Assembly (NCBI RefSeq): GCF_050016015.1
Contig: NZ_JBNHEQ010000323.1
Location: forward strand, 1-64,000
DNA: 64,000 nt
Direction of reading: 5' to 3'
Origin: Trichodesmium sp002260545
GTDB taxonomy: Bacteria > Cyanobacteriota > Cyanobacteriia > Cyanobacteriales > Microcoleaceae
Shown: positions 19,851 to 30,279 of the stretch, one piece after another
How the letters are laid out: each line of letters starts with the position of its first letter
Position numbering within the stretch: the first letter of the stretch is position 1
Made by a program: the position numbers and the translations under genes
The notes under the pieces: generated by a model
Told to the model about the DNA's origin: nothing
The model's database searches: none
Seen by the model: only the letters and a program-made list of their open reading frames with translations

Positions 19851-20682
19851 AAAATCTCAGTAGAGACTGAGTTACCAAAACTAAACCTAATCTAGCTTGT
19901 GCTAATTTCGGTGTTTTTACTTTCACCTCGCCCCATATACGACACTGACCGTAAAAAGTTTGAAAAGCGGAACTAAGAGAATTAGCTACTTTCACCCAAT
20001 TTATAGCTTTTTTAGTAGTAGAAATACAATATATATAATCTAGGGTAGAGACAATTTCAGCAATTAATTCATATTCAGCATCATGTAAAAATTGTAATTC
20101 CCCATTAGATTTTTGCCAGGGTATAGACTCAGAAGTTGGAATAAACCAAAATTGACTATAGTTTTCTGGAATTATCGGAGCAAGAGTAATTATACCATCC
20201 CTTTCACCCATACACAATAGGGAACAACAACGAGCATGACTATATTGAATAGGAAACAAATTTATGGTTTGAGGAGATTTATGTTTAACACTTACCTGAA
20301 ACTTTTGCTTATCGTCCTTCAAGGGAAAAGAAGTTAAATAACTTAGCCAATTAGCTATGGTCAAATCCGTTAATTTCAGGTAAATCATACCAGATGAAAT
20401 TACTTCAACCTGAAAATTTACTACATCTTTCTTTTCTTCAGTATTAACTATCTCTCTACAATACTTAGCTAACTCAGTAGCAATATATATTGCTGGTTGC
20501 TGCAAAACTGGAGCTAATTTCAGAGCGATCGCCGACTTGTACATAACTCCTCCAGAATATCTAATTTGGTTCATTGGAATTACCTCCATCCTTGCCCAAA
20601 CTTCTAATTTTTTTTCATAGCTACAAGACCATTCCAATTTCTCCCGGTATAAACTTACAGCTTTTTGCAAAAAATGTATCAT
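19807..20682 (-). CDS. Stand-alone DALR anticodon-binding-domain protein (ArgRS-like)
   Basis: The C-terminal half resembles the tRNA-binding domain of arginyl-tRNA synthetase: FPIQYSHARCCSLL matches the ArgRS YVQYAHAR-type helix, and LAQARLGLVLVTQSLLRFLL matches the final DALR helix region. The catalytic HIGH/KMSKS domain is absent. Similar short proteins exist in other cyanobacteria; their role is not established. The longest frame begins at 20721 (MVIILTKLS..), but the ATG at 20682 (MIHFLQKAVSLYREKL) gives a more natural N-terminus. The 3' end has been tandemly duplicated downstream of the stop. It is divergent from the Crp-family gene, about 200 bp away. Confidence 0.8.
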   Translation of the reverse strand: MIHFLQKAVSLYREKLEWSCSYEKKLEVWARMEVIPMNQIRYSGGVMYKSAIALKLAPVLQQPAIYIATELAKYCREIVNTEEKKDVVNFQVEVISSGMIYLKLTDLTIANWLSYLTSFPLKDDKQKFQVSVKHKSPQTINLFPIQYSHARCCSLLCMGERDGIITLAPIIPENYSQFWFIPTSESIPWQKSNGELQFLHDAEYELIAEIVSTLDYIYCISTTKKAINWVKVANSLSSAFQTFYGQCRIWGEVKVKTPKLAQARLGLVLVTQSLLRFLLEEKLGTKALLEL

Positions 20683-20883
20683 AATACACTGAAATGATAA
20701 TTTTGTCAAAATTATCACCACCTCAAATAAAATTTATCCTACAACATTCGGAAAAAGATGTGTTTTTTGCTACACTGATATAAAAGATAAGACTGATATA
20801 AGCAGACAAATTAATATCTGCTCCTATGCCTTTGATCAAATTGATTTGAACTTAAGTCCAACTTTTCGCAAAAGAGAGTCACA

Positions 20884-21642
20884 ATGCAACTATCATCACA
20901 TCCAGACCTACCAGAAATGTCAATAAATATACAATCTACTAACAATTCTGCCCCTAGTAATAGGCCATTTTTGACTTGGCAACTGATCATAGATTGGGCA
21001 GAAGAACACTACCGTAGTAGAGCTTTTACCAAAGATGAACGTATTCCCGCCCGCCCAGGTTTGTTGTATCTAATACAAAAAGGAGGAATTCGTCTAGTAG
21101 GTAATGCCCACATTACTGCCAGTCGCAATAAGTCTAGCAAATCAAAAACAAGTCCAATTTCAGACGAAGCTTTCCTCGGATTTGTTGGTGCTGGTCAACC
21201 ATTTGAACTTATAGCTCAGTCACCATTTACACTACAAGCTTATGCCCATGCCGATCAAACAACTGTACTTTGGATGTATTGGCATGACCTTGATAACTGG
21301 CCTCATTTCCGTAGAGAAGTTCTAGATGCCTTTCGGTATCAACATCAAAGGAAGCTTTTGTGGTTGAGTACCTTGGGTCAACGTCGTACTATTGATCGGT
21401 TATTTGGATTTATCACGCTATTAATTGAAGAACATGGAGAACCCTGGATCAGTGAAGATAGGGCAGAAGTAACAAGCGGTTATTATTTACCTTGGCCTTT
21501 AACCCATGCTCAAATTGGTAGTGCCATTGGTTCCACCCGTGTAACTGTAACTCGTCTTATGGGTAAATTACGCCAGCAGGGCTTAATCTATATCCTGAAC
21601 GATAATCTAATTTGCTTGCCAACAGAGTCTGAAGAGTCATAA
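20884..21642 (+). CDS. Crp/Fnr-family transcriptional regulator
   Basis: The N-terminal ~170 residues are a cupin-like effector domain (RPGLLYLIQKGGIRLVGNAH, then FVGAGQPFEL and LWMYWHDL). The usual cAMP phosphate-binding motif is not visible, so the ligand is unknown. The C-terminus is a winged helix: LPWPLTHAQIGSAIGSTRVT followed by VTRLMGKLRQQGLI is the HTH_CRP recognition region. The long linker helix includes RQHQRKLLWLSTLGQRRTIDRLFGF-like sequence. The length of 252 aa is slightly above the family norm, the extra being an N-terminal tail rich in Ser/Asn. No operon partner. Confidence 0.88.
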   Translation: MQLSSHPDLPEMSINIQSTNNSAPSNRPFLTWQLIIDWAEEHYRSRAFTKDERIPARPGLLYLIQKGGIRLVGNAHITASRNKSSKSKTSPISDEAFLGFVGAGQPFELIAQSPFTLQAYAHADQTTVLWMYWHDLDNWPHFRREVLDAFRYQHQRKLLWLSTLGQRRTIDRLFGFITLLIEEHGEPWISEDRAEVTSGYYLPWPLTHAQIGSAIGSTRVTVTRLMGKLRQQGLIYILNDNLICLPTESEES

Positions 21643-21654
21643 TAGTTGGTAGTT

Positions 21655-21901
21655 AATCGTTTCACGGAAGTTAAAAGTCAAAAGTCATGCATGAAGATTT
21701 TATAAACTTGAAATTTTAGATGCTACAGTAATTTCAGGAAATTCTTTCAGATATATAGTTTTAAACTATTAGACCTCTCCCGAAAAGAGGGAGTAGGAAG
21801 TAGGGAGTAGGGGGAAAAAATTGATTATTTCTGTGCGATAATTGATTTTATTTTTTATTATCGGAGATGTCTATTTGTGACATCTTTAAAGTGAATTAGT
21901 A
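21655..21901. mobile_element. MITE family I, copy 2
   Basis: It runs from taatcgtttcacggaag to aaagtgaattagta and shares the aaagtcatgca, gattttata and atttcaggaaatt blocks with the copies at 7147 and 41040. A J-like agacctctccc segment and a GTAGGGA run sit in its middle. Ends are slightly decayed. Confidence 0.7.
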
Positions 21902-22548
21902 TTAGTTATAAGCTATATTCAACATTGGGTATTAATTTATTAAGATATCGTACCATAAATTGCTCTTTTCCATAAGAATTTTAAGATATTTAAATTATCC
22001 CTAGTTAAGTTCTATCTCGTTAAATTTTTTATTTGAAGTCTTCAAGGGCAATTACAGCAGTTTCCACGGGTTATGAGGTAGATATATTGAGGGTTCAGAA
22101 TTTAGAATTTAGAAGTTAGAAGTTATCCAGGGTATAACTACTATGAAGTTTACCGGAAATGTTTGCATAGTCAGTTATACGTTAGTTAGTTCGGAAATTC
22201 CTGTAATTGCTCCTGCTGTACCTCAAGGGCAACGGGAAGCGCTTTAAGTCATACACTATGACTAATTTATGGCGAATTTTGTCATAAAAATATTCCCCTG
22301 GTATGGAAAATTTTGGATATAGTTTGTGTACTCAATTTGGCAATCACAGGATGAAATTTACGAAAATAAAATTTATTTTTGTAAATATGCTTAATACTAA
22401 TTAGATAAATCTTAAGAGATACTCAAAGGTTATGTTTTTGTGGGTTACAGCGAATCAAAGCATCTCACTATTAAGTTTAACAATCAAGGCTGCGCCTTTT
22501 CCTGTTGCGCTTTTCATACCCACCCTACACCAGGATTTAATATTTTAC

Positions 22549-22786
22549 AGGACTTATGCAAAATATGAAAATATACACCATCTGTAGGGGCTAATGGCCA
22601 TTTTCGGCTGTCGCCGACATGTTTGCGGAGCATTCCGTCAGGAAAACGCCCCTACTAGATAGCGGTGCGACCTCGCGTCGGCGTAAGATGCAAGCGGTCA
22701 GACCCCGCGCCGCCGACAGCTCGCTTGCGGAATGCTGACCAAGAGAGGGAACGCGCACCAAGAGATGGTGGTTATGCGTAAGTCCT
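22549..22786. mobile_element. MITE family F, larger copy
   Basis: The ends aggacttatgca and tgcgtaagtcct match the ends of the 93-bp copy at 18513. The interior is GC-rich with gcggagcattccgtcagg-type palindromes. Confidence 0.75.
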
Positions 22787-22944
22787 GATTTTATTTACCG
22801 AAATAATTAATAATTAAACAATTAAATAATTAGATAATTAGATAATTAGATAATTCACGCCTTGAAGCCTCCCCTTTCAAGGGGAAAAATAAATCTGTTC
22901 CTTATTCGTCATTCCTCTCCCTTTTAGGGAGAGGAAATTATCAA

Positions 22945-23262
22945 TTAGGGTTTGCTGATTAAACATCAAAGCCCTTATAGATAAATGTTTCAGCCTTTTT
23001 TGGCCTCGAAAAAGTATAAGGTTTTGGTTCTAGGGAGCTGAAAAAGTTAGGATTTTGGGTTAACGCTCTTGCTGAAAAATCAAAGGATAATTCTTCCTCC
23101 TACCTCCTCGCTCCCATACCCATTCCTCCTGTACGGGTGATTGCTCCTAATTACGCGTTTACGTTTGCAGAGCATTCCGAAGGAAAGTATTCCGGAATGG
23201 AAATAACCCCTACGACTCCTGACTCCTACCCTCACCCATAAGACTTTTTCAGCAAGCCCTAA
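22945..23262. mobile_element. MITE family E, uninterrupted copy
   Basis: The ends ttagggtttgctgatta and tcagcaagccctaa are inverted repeats. The interior matches the nested copy at 9705-10244. A lone right end of the same family lies at about 52266-52287, and decayed left ends near 11893 and 27652. Confidence 0.8.
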
Positions 23263-23410
23263 TTACCTCTTCTTGAAAAAAAGAGGACTGGTTAAAAGGA
23301 AAATTTTTTCTTTTTTTTCTCCATGAATGGAGAGGCTTTATACCCATTTTTTCGGTAAAATTATTTGATTAAAATAGTTTTACTGGAATACACAAAAAAA
23401 TCAATATTTA

Positions 23411-23465
23411 TTTAATGGATAGGAATCCCGCGCTGTCTCATTAGAGCAGCGTCGGGAGAATGTCA
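23411..23465 (+). repeat. Solo hairpin, IS200/IS605 right-end-like
   Basis: The stem cgcgctg/cagcg lies within aatggataggaatccc ... gggagaatgtcaa, the same arrangement as at 2044-2098. It ends only 24-48 bp before the start of the GGDEF/EAL gene, so it would be in that gene's leader. Confidence 0.5.
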
Positions 23466-23512
23466 AGAAGTTTTTTTTAGTTAAAATTTTGTCAAAAAAA
23501 TTATTATATCCC

Positions 23513-26170
23513 ATGAATCAAGAAATTATTAAAGTGCTTTTAATAGAAGAGAATGAAGATGATTATCTTCTCATCAATGATTTATTATTAGACCTGGGAA
23601 AACCAAAAATATTCCTAGATTGGGAAAAGACTTATCAAGCAGGATTAGCAGCAATAGAAAATGGTCAGCATGATGTTTGTTTAGTTGACTATAGTTTAGG
23701 AGAAAAAAACGGATTAGAACTATTGCAAACAGCAATTCTTAGGGGTTGCCAAATACCAATTATATTACTTACAGATAAAGATGATACAGAATTGGATATG
23801 ACAGCTATAAATTTAGGGGCTGTAGATTCTCTACATAATTCAGAAATCAAATCATATATATTAGAGCGGGTAATTCGTTATGCAATTGAAAGAAATAAAA
23901 GTTTAAAAGCTATTAGAGAAAGCGAATCTAAATTACAAGAAGCACAAAAAATTGCCCATTTAGGTAACTGGGAATATGAAATAGCTACACAAAAAATAAC
24001 TTTGTCGGATGAAGCATTTCGGATTTTTGGTCTTAATCCTACTGAACCAGAACCAATTTATTCAGAATGGCTGAAAATGTTAGTTCCTGAAAGTCAAGAA
24101 TTATTGGAACAAAATCTGGCTTTAGTATTAGAAAAAAAAACAGGTCGTGAATCAGAATATCAAATTATTCGACCTGACGGAACATTTAGATATATTTATA
24201 CTAAGTCTACTTTAGTTCTTGATAATAACTCGGAAGTTATAAGTATATTTGGCACAATGCTAGATATTACAGAGCGCAAACAAGCTGAATTAGCTGTACA
24301 AGAAAGTAGGCAAAAAGAGCATTTATTGGGGCTAATTCTAGACAGGATTAATCAATCTTTAAATTTAGAGGAAATATTAAAGACAACAGTAGATTCTGTA
24401 AGGGATTTATGACAATGCGATCGCGTGATAATTTACCATTTTCTGCCAGGTCCAAGTGGTATTGTCGAAAAAGAATCTGTGGCAGTAGATTGCAGTCCAC
24501 TTTTAGGTAACATTATTACCGATCCATGTTTTCCTAATGAAAAGGTTCTAGAACGCTTTAAAGAAGGTTATATCAGTATCATAGATGATGTCGAAAGCCC
24601 AGAGGTCAAAGAATGTCATCGAGATTTACTTAGAGTATTTCAAGTGAAAGCAAATATGGTATTGCCAATCTTGATTAGTCAAAAAGAAGGAGAGAAACAA
24701 GTATCAGAAATTGTTGTGTGGGGAGCATTAATTGCTCATCATTGTAGGGAAAAAAGGGAGTGGCGGATATCAGAAACAGATTTATTAAGGCGCTTGGCAA
24801 CTCAAACAGGAATTGCTATTCAACAAGCTCAACTCTATCATCGTTTAGAACAACTAAATCAAGAATTAGAAAAAATAGCTTATATTGATGGTTTGACAGG
24901 ACTGTATAATCGTCGTCACTTTGAAGAAAAATTACAACAAGAGTGGAAAAGATTAGCACGGGATAAAACTTTAATGTCAATCATCATGGTAGATGTAGAT
25001 TATTTTAAACCCTACAACGATACTTATGGTCATCAGCAAGGAGATAAATGTTTGCAACAGGTTGCTCAAGCTATTAGTGGGGTAGTGAAACGACCAGGAG
25101 ATTTTGTTGCTAGATATGGGGGGGAAGAGTTTGTGGTTGTGTTGCCAAATACTTCTATAGAAGGAGCGCTTCAGGTTGCAGAAAATATTAGAATAGAAAT
25201 TGAAGGTTTAAAAATTCCCCATCAAGGTTCAGCAGTGAGTAAATGGGTGACAAGTAGTTTAGGAGTTGCAGATAGTAACTGCTCCGATAAATCTAATCCG
25301 GAGATATTGCTACAAGCAGCAGATATGGCTCTCTACAATGCTAAAACTTCTGGTCGGAATTGCGTGGAGATGTATGATTCATCTAGGCAAAATCTAGAGA
25401 AACAAAAACAAGAAATTAATTTAGCGACACAACTACGGGATGCTTTGGGAGAAAATCGTTTTTGTTTATATTCCCAGGCAATATTACCACTGCATGAGGG
25501 TGTGCAAACAAAGCTTTCTGAAATTCTCCTGAGATTTTGGGATGGTTCTGGGAAAATAATTGCACCAACTATTTTTCTGTCAGTAGCAGAGCGTTATCAT
25601 TTAATGCCCAGAATTGACCGTTGGGTAGTTAAAACTCTATTATCTTATCTGTCTTTGCCTGAAATTGCTAATTTATACAAAGACCGGATTTTTACAGTGA
25701 ATCTTTCGGGTGCTAGTATCAATGATCATTATTTTCTAGAATTTATCAAACATCAATTTGCTCTTTATCAAGTACCTCCCCAACAAATTTGTTTTGAGAT
25801 TACTGAGACTGTAGCTATTACTAATTTAGAAACGGCAGCCGAGTTTATTCACTCTCTCAAAAAATTGGGTTGTCGTTTTGCTTTAGATGATTTTGGTAAA
25901 GGAATGTCTTCTTTTTCTTATCTGACAACTTTGCCAGTAGATTACCTGAAAATTGATGGGATGTTTATTAAGAAGATGGAAAAAGATTCTGTTTCTCAAG
26001 GAATAGTAGAGGGTATTTATCATATTGGTAAGACAATGGGTTTAATCGTTATTGCTGAATATGTAGAAACCGAGTCTATTTTCAACAAAGTCACTGATTT
26101 AGGTATTGACTATGGTCAAGGGTTTCATATTGAGAGACCAAATCCGCTAATACCAGTGGTAAATTATTAG
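23513..26170 (+). pseudogene. Receiver-PAS-GAF-GGDEF-EAL cyclic-di-GMP protein, split by an in-frame TGA
   Basis: Domains in order: receiver (VLLIEENEDDYLL, phospho-acceptor Asp in CLVDYSLGEKNG), PAS (AHLGNWEYEI .. IIRPDGTFRYIY .. GTMLDITERKQAE), GAF (DRVIIYHFLPGPSG onward), GGDEF (intact RYGGEEF near 25110) and EAL (EILLR, FEITET, LDDFGKGMSS, DYLKIDGMF, IAEYVE). So the protein could both make and break c-di-GMP. The TGA at 24410-24412 falls at the start of the GAF domain. Both halves are in the same frame, so this is a single nonsense change, not a frameshift. The second half could restart at 24425 (GTG-like context) or later and keep GGDEF-EAL. I chose the ATG at 23513; a TTG at 23489 is also in frame. 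Confidence 0.85.
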
Positions 26171-26181
26171 AGTAAAGAGGC

Positions 26182-26263
26182 AGTAGGGAGTAGGGGAGTA
26201 GGGGAGTAGGGAGCAGGGGAGTAGGGGAGTAGGGAGCAGGGGAGTAGGGGAGTAGGGAGAGAG
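26182..26263. repeat. Minisatellite of GTAGGGA/GTAGGGGA units
   Basis: Perfect and near-perfect copies of agtaggg(g)ag repeated about ten times. The same purine-rich unit occurs in short runs across the spacers of this window. Confidence 0.85.
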
Positions 26264-26337
26264 CATTGACTTAATCAAAGAATAACGATATAATACGTTA
26301 AAAAGCATACTATTCGGCAGGCTGCCAATACGCATCT

Positions 26338-27457
26338 ATGAAGTCCATCAGAACAAAGCTCAAACTGAATAACAAACAGAAAACCCTGATGGCTCAACAC
26401 GCGGGTTATAGCAGATGGTGTTATAACTGGGGTTTAAGTGTATGGAATGCTGCATATATTGATGGCTATAAACCTAATGCCAGTAAGCTCAGAGAAGTGT
26501 TTACTAATCACACAAAACCTTTACATACTTGGATGAAAAACTTGTCTTCTAGAGTTTATCAATACGCTTTCATAAACTTAGGTGAAGCATTTAAGCGGTT
26601 TTTTCAAGGGTTGGGTAAACATCCAAGATTTAAGAAGAAAGGTAAACATGATTCCTTCACAATAGATAATTGTGGAAAACCGATAGAATTAAACGGATGG
26701 AGTCACAAATTACCTTTTATTGGTATTGTCAAAACTTATGAACCGATTGAAGCAACAACTAAAAAAATAACAATTAGTAAACAAGCTGGTGATTGGTATC
26801 TAAGCTGTAGCTTTGAACTTCATCCTCATACTACACCAAAAAAAACTGATGTTATCGGTGTAGATTTAGGAGTGAAAACCTTAGCTACACTAAGTGATGG
26901 GAAAGTATTTGAAAGTGTAAAGTCATACCGTAAGTTTGAAGCCAAGCTTTCGAGACTACAATACCTTAACCGCAATAAAAATATTGGTTCTGCTAATTGG
27001 CAAAAAGCACAACTTAAAATTGCCAGGCTACACACCAAAGTAGCTAACATCCGTAAAGACGCACTTCATAAATTGACAACTTACCTAGCCAAGAACCACG
27101 GCACAATTGTCATTGAAGATTTGAATGTGAGGGGTATGTTAGCTAACCATAAGCTAGCTAAATCAATTAGCAGATAGTGATTTTATGAGTTCAGGCGACA
27201 GCTAGAATACAAATGCCAATGGTATGGTTCGGAGTTAGTAGTAGTAGATAGATTTTTTCCATCATCAAAGACTTGTTGCAGGTGTGGTCACGTCCAAGAT
27301 ATGCCGTTAAACCTGAGAAGGTATGATTGCCCTGACTGTGGCTTGTCAATAGATAGAGATTTAAACGCAAGTATCAATTTGCGATCGGGCGGTCGGCTTG
27401 ACCGTGAATGCCTGTGGACGGAGTGCTGCCGACAGTTCCGGTGGAAGCAGGAAGTAA
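26338..27457 (+). pseudogene. tnpB: IS200/IS605-family TnpB with frameshifts
   Basis: The RuvC-type nuclease residues are visible: Asp in VIGVDLGVKTLATLS, Glu in IVIEDLNVRGM, and Asp in SIDRDLNASIN. The zinc finger is TCCRCG..YDCPDCG. The N-terminal domain (MKSIRTKLKLNNKQ..) is normal. Lesions: after AKSIS an extra A and, shortly after, a missing T leave the two in-frame stops TAG TGA at about 27174-27179 while restoring the frame (FYEFRRQLEYKC). A further G inserted in cgatcgggcggtc (about 27380) shifts the end, whose original reading is AVGLTVNACGRSAADSSG with its stop at 27455-27457. No tnpA partner is present. The right end continues to about 27525 and recurs alone at 46268. Confidence 0.9.
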
Positions 27458-27542
27458 ACAGTAAAATGTAACTTTTTTTGACGTTTTATATCGGTTTTAT
27501 GAAGCAGTATTTATAAATATCTGCCCACTATTTGTGTAGTGC

Positions 27543-27830
27543 TATAAATTGACTTTGTTGCATGAAAGTAGCGATAGAGCATCCATTCCGCAGCTATATC
27601 GGTCTCTTTCGCGATTATTGAAGTTCTATTCATCTATTGTCCAATAGTTAGGGCTGAGAAATTAAACCTCAAAGCTTTAATTTGCAAAAGTTTCAGCCTT
27701 TTTATTTTTAAAATTGATGTTCTATTCATCTATTGTCCAATAGCTACAGCAGTTTCGACAAATTATTATTGTACATATGCGGAGCAAGTGCGGCAGTTAT
27801 ATACTTTCATGCAACAAAGCCCTATAAATT
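27543..27830. mobile_element. MITE family G (ctttgttgcatgaaagta ends) with an 8-bp target duplication
   Basis: The left end ctttgttgcatgaaagta and right end tactttcatgcaacaaag are exact inverted repeats, flanked by tataaatt on both sides. Inside, gttctattcatctattgtcc occurs twice (about 27629 and 27719), bracketing a fragment with a decayed E-family end. It lies just upstream of mtnW. A single end of this family (atgcaacaaagccc) is at 35880. Confidence 0.8.
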
Positions 27831-27858
27831 ATTTAATAGAAGTTTAACTGAGGAATTT

Positions 27859-28956
27859 ATGACTATTGAGGTTGACTACATTTTCCCACCAGAGGTAGAT
27901 GCTGAAAAACAAGGCCAAATTATTGCAGTGGGACAAACAGCAGGTACTTGGGGTGCAAATTTTGCCCATAGAGAAAAGTTTTTGCACTCACATTTAGGGA
28001 AAGTTGTCAAGGGTGTGACTAACCCAGAAGGGGATAGTGTAGTTACTGTTGCTTTTCCAGAAGCAAATGTGGAAGGAGATATTCCCAGTCTGTTAACTAT
28101 GATTTTTGGTAAATATTCCATGGCGGGTACTGCTAAAGTCTTAGCGGTGCGTCTACCAGAAAATTATGGGTTGCGTCCGAAATTTGGTATTAAAGGTATT
28201 CGGGAAATTTTGGGAGTAAAGGATCGCCCGCCACTGATGGGAATTTTTAAACCAGCGTTAGGGTTATCGACGGAAGACTATGCTTCTATTTTAAGAGAAG
28301 TTGCTTATGCTGGTTTGGATATTATTAAAGATGACGAAATTATGGGAAATCTTGAGGAAGCTCCTACTCTTAAACGTCTTGATGCTTGTCGTCAGGTGTT
28401 GGAGGAAGTTAAGAAAAAAACGGGTCGGACTGTATTATATGCTGTTAATGTTACGAGTAAATTGGGGAAATGTTCTAATCCACTGGATACCGCAAAGTTA
28501 TTAGTGCGCGAAGGTGCAAATGCACTTTTACTAAATGTCTTATCTTATGGTTTTTCTGTATTAGAAAGTTTGGCTGCTGACCCAGAAATTAATGTTCCGA
28601 TTTTTGCTCATCCAGCTTTAGCAGGAGCCATAAGTGCTGCTCCTAACTATGGTATGGCTTATCCGGTGGTCTTGGGAACTTTGATGGCTCATGCTGGTAC
28701 GGATGCAGTTTTGTATCCTGCTAGTTATGGTAGTCTCGGTTTCGACCCTACTGAAGAAGCAAAAATTAGAGATATTCTTCGGAGTCGAGATGTTTTTCCT
28801 GTACCTTCGGCAGGTATTAAACCAGGTGTGGTATCTCAAGTGTTAAGAGATTATGGTCAGGATGTGATTTTGAATGCTGGTACGGGAATTATGGATTATC
28901 CTGATGGTAGAGAGGCTGGGGTAAAGGCGTTTTTTCAGGCTTTGGGGTTGGAGTGA
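27859..28956 (+). CDS. mtnW: RuBisCO-like protein, probable DK-MTP-1-P enolase
   Basis: A form IV RuBisCO homologue. The barrel motifs are FKPALGLS, GLDIIKDDEIMGN (the KxDDE-type metal site), FAHPALAGA and GTGIMDYPDG. The RuBisCO loop-6 lysine region is replaced by YPASYGSLGF, so CO2 fixation is not expected. MtnW of the methionine salvage pathway enolises 2,3-diketo-5-methylthiopentyl-1-phosphate; a Microcystis homologue has been reported to do this. The next gene encodes MtnX, which performs the following step and supports the assignment. The ATG at 27859 (MTIEVDYIFPPE) has tgagga 5-10 bases upstream; the longer frame from 27733 runs into the MITE and was rejected. 366 aa. Confidence 0.9.
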   Translation: MTIEVDYIFPPEVDAEKQGQIIAVGQTAGTWGANFAHREKFLHSHLGKVVKGVTNPEGDSVVTVAFPEANVEGDIPSLLTMIFGKYSMAGTAKVLAVRLPENYGLRPKFGIKGIREILGVKDRPPLMGIFKPALGLSTEDYASILREVAYAGLDIIKDDEIMGNLEEAPTLKRLDACRQVLEEVKKKTGRTVLYAVNVTSKLGKCSNPLDTAKLLVREGANALLLNVLSYGFSVLESLAADPEINVPIFAHPALAGAISAAPNYGMAYPVVLGTLMAHAGTDAVLYPASYGSLGFDPTEEAKIRDILRSRDVFPVPSAGIKPGVVSQVLRDYGQDVILNAGTGIMDYPDGREAGVKAFFQALGLE

Positions 28957-29127
28957 GGAAATGGGGTGATGGGGTGATGGCGTGATGGGAGATGGGGAGA
29001 TTGAAGTAATTATATAACTATAAACATATACTTAGGAAAGAATTATCCCACAATATCTACTTTCGCATTTCATCACTTCTAATTGTGTAACCCCAAATTC
29101 TATATTAATAGCCAAGAAAATATCTAA

Positions 29128-29257
29128 CATCATGTCCGGATAATTAGTGATAAAAAAATTGTTGTTTGTTTGTAGTAAAGCTCTCAAGTCGAACTATAAG
29201 ATAGGGTTAGAGCTTCACTACGAAGCTCTAATTATAACTATTCAACCGGACATGATA
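29128..29257. mobile_element. MITE family A (catgtccgg ends)
   Basis: The ends atcatgtccgg and ccggacatgata are inverted repeats. The subterminal ataattagtgataaaaaaa and ctattcaa match the copies at 31382, 47594 and 50001. Confidence 0.8.
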
Positions 29258-29342
29258 TAACTTTACTTGGAAGGGAAGGAAATTTTAAAAAATTTGGCAA
29301 TTAAGTCGTTTGTTATTGCTATGATTAGAAGCAATGTCTAAT

Positions 29343-29408
29343 ACCCCTGAGATTGCTTTCCTTACGGAATGCTGCGCAAACCTTTCACTCCGTTACAGTC
29401 GCAATGAC
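29343..29408. repeat. Dispersed repeat, second copy
   Basis: Matches 18419-18478 (gagattgctttcc .. cagtcgcaatgac). Confidence 0.7.
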
Positions 29409-29415
29409 GGAATAA

Positions 29416-29574
<159 letters not shown>

Positions 29575-29637
29575 TTTGATATAACTAAGTAATTATCCGG
29601 ATTTGATATTAAACATATTTGATATAAAACAATAAAA

Positions 29638-30279
29638 ATGTTAGATAGCTCAAAACCTGTTGTTTTCTGTGACTTTGATGGTACTATTACTGCCGAGGAA
29701 ACTTTTGTGGCAATGTTGAAGCATTTTGCACCAGAAGTTTCAGCTCAAGTTATGCCAGAAATTTATCAATTACGAATAACTCTACGAGAAGGTGTGCGCC
29801 AAATGTTGTCAGCTATACCTTCAGAACGTTATCCAGAAATAATTGAATTTTCTAAGACAAAAAAAATACGATCAGGGTTAATAGAATTATTAGATTTTCT
29901 TGACGCTGAAGGAGTAAGGTTTGTCGTGGTTTCTGGTGGAATTAGAATTATGGTAGAGACGGTATTGGGAGATTTAGTAAATAGAGTAGAAGCTATTTAT
30001 GCTGTGGATGTCAGTAATACAGGTAATTTTTTGCAGGTACATTCTGACTTTGAAGGAGACACAGAGTTAATGGCAAAAGTGCAGGTGATGAATTTATATG
30101 ATGCTAGTGAAAAAATAGCAATAGGAGATTCAGTCACAGATTTGAATATGGGTTTAGAAGCATCGTTGGTTTTTGCACGCGATCGCCTAGCTAAGTATTT
30201 AGATGAAAGGCAAAAGTCTTATATATCTTGGGATAATTTTTTTGATGTGCGTCAATATTTAGCTAATCTTTGGCAGTAA
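29638..30279 (+). CDS. mtnX: HK-MTPenyl-1-P phosphatase (HAD family)
   Basis: HAD-superfamily motif I is FCDFDGTITAEET, motif II is VVVSGGIR, and motifs III/IV are IAIGDSVTDLNMG. The overall length (213 aa) and the TITAEETF sequence fit MtnX, which dephosphorylates the product of MtnW in methionine salvage. A generic phosphoserine-phosphatase-like role is the alternative. Its position next to mtnW on the same strand makes MtnX the better call. The ATG at 29638 is the only sensible start. No other salvage genes (mtnA, mtnB, mtnD) are in the window. Confidence 0.88.
   Translation: MLDSSKPVVFCDFDGTITAEETFVAMLKHFAPEVSAQVMPEIYQLRITLREGVRQMLSAIPSERYPEIIEFSKTKKIRSGLIELLDFLDAEGVRFVVVSGGIRIMVETVLGDLVNRVEAIYAVDVSNTGNFLQVHSDFEGDTELMAKVQVMNLYDASEKIAIGDSVTDLNMGLEASLVFARDRLAKYLDERQKSYISWDNFFDVRQYLANLWQ

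Noticed and set aside
22143..22247. Short open frame MKFTGNVCIVSYTLVSSEIP..
   Set aside because: 34 codons, no ribosome-binding site and no recognisable family; too weak to list as a gene.
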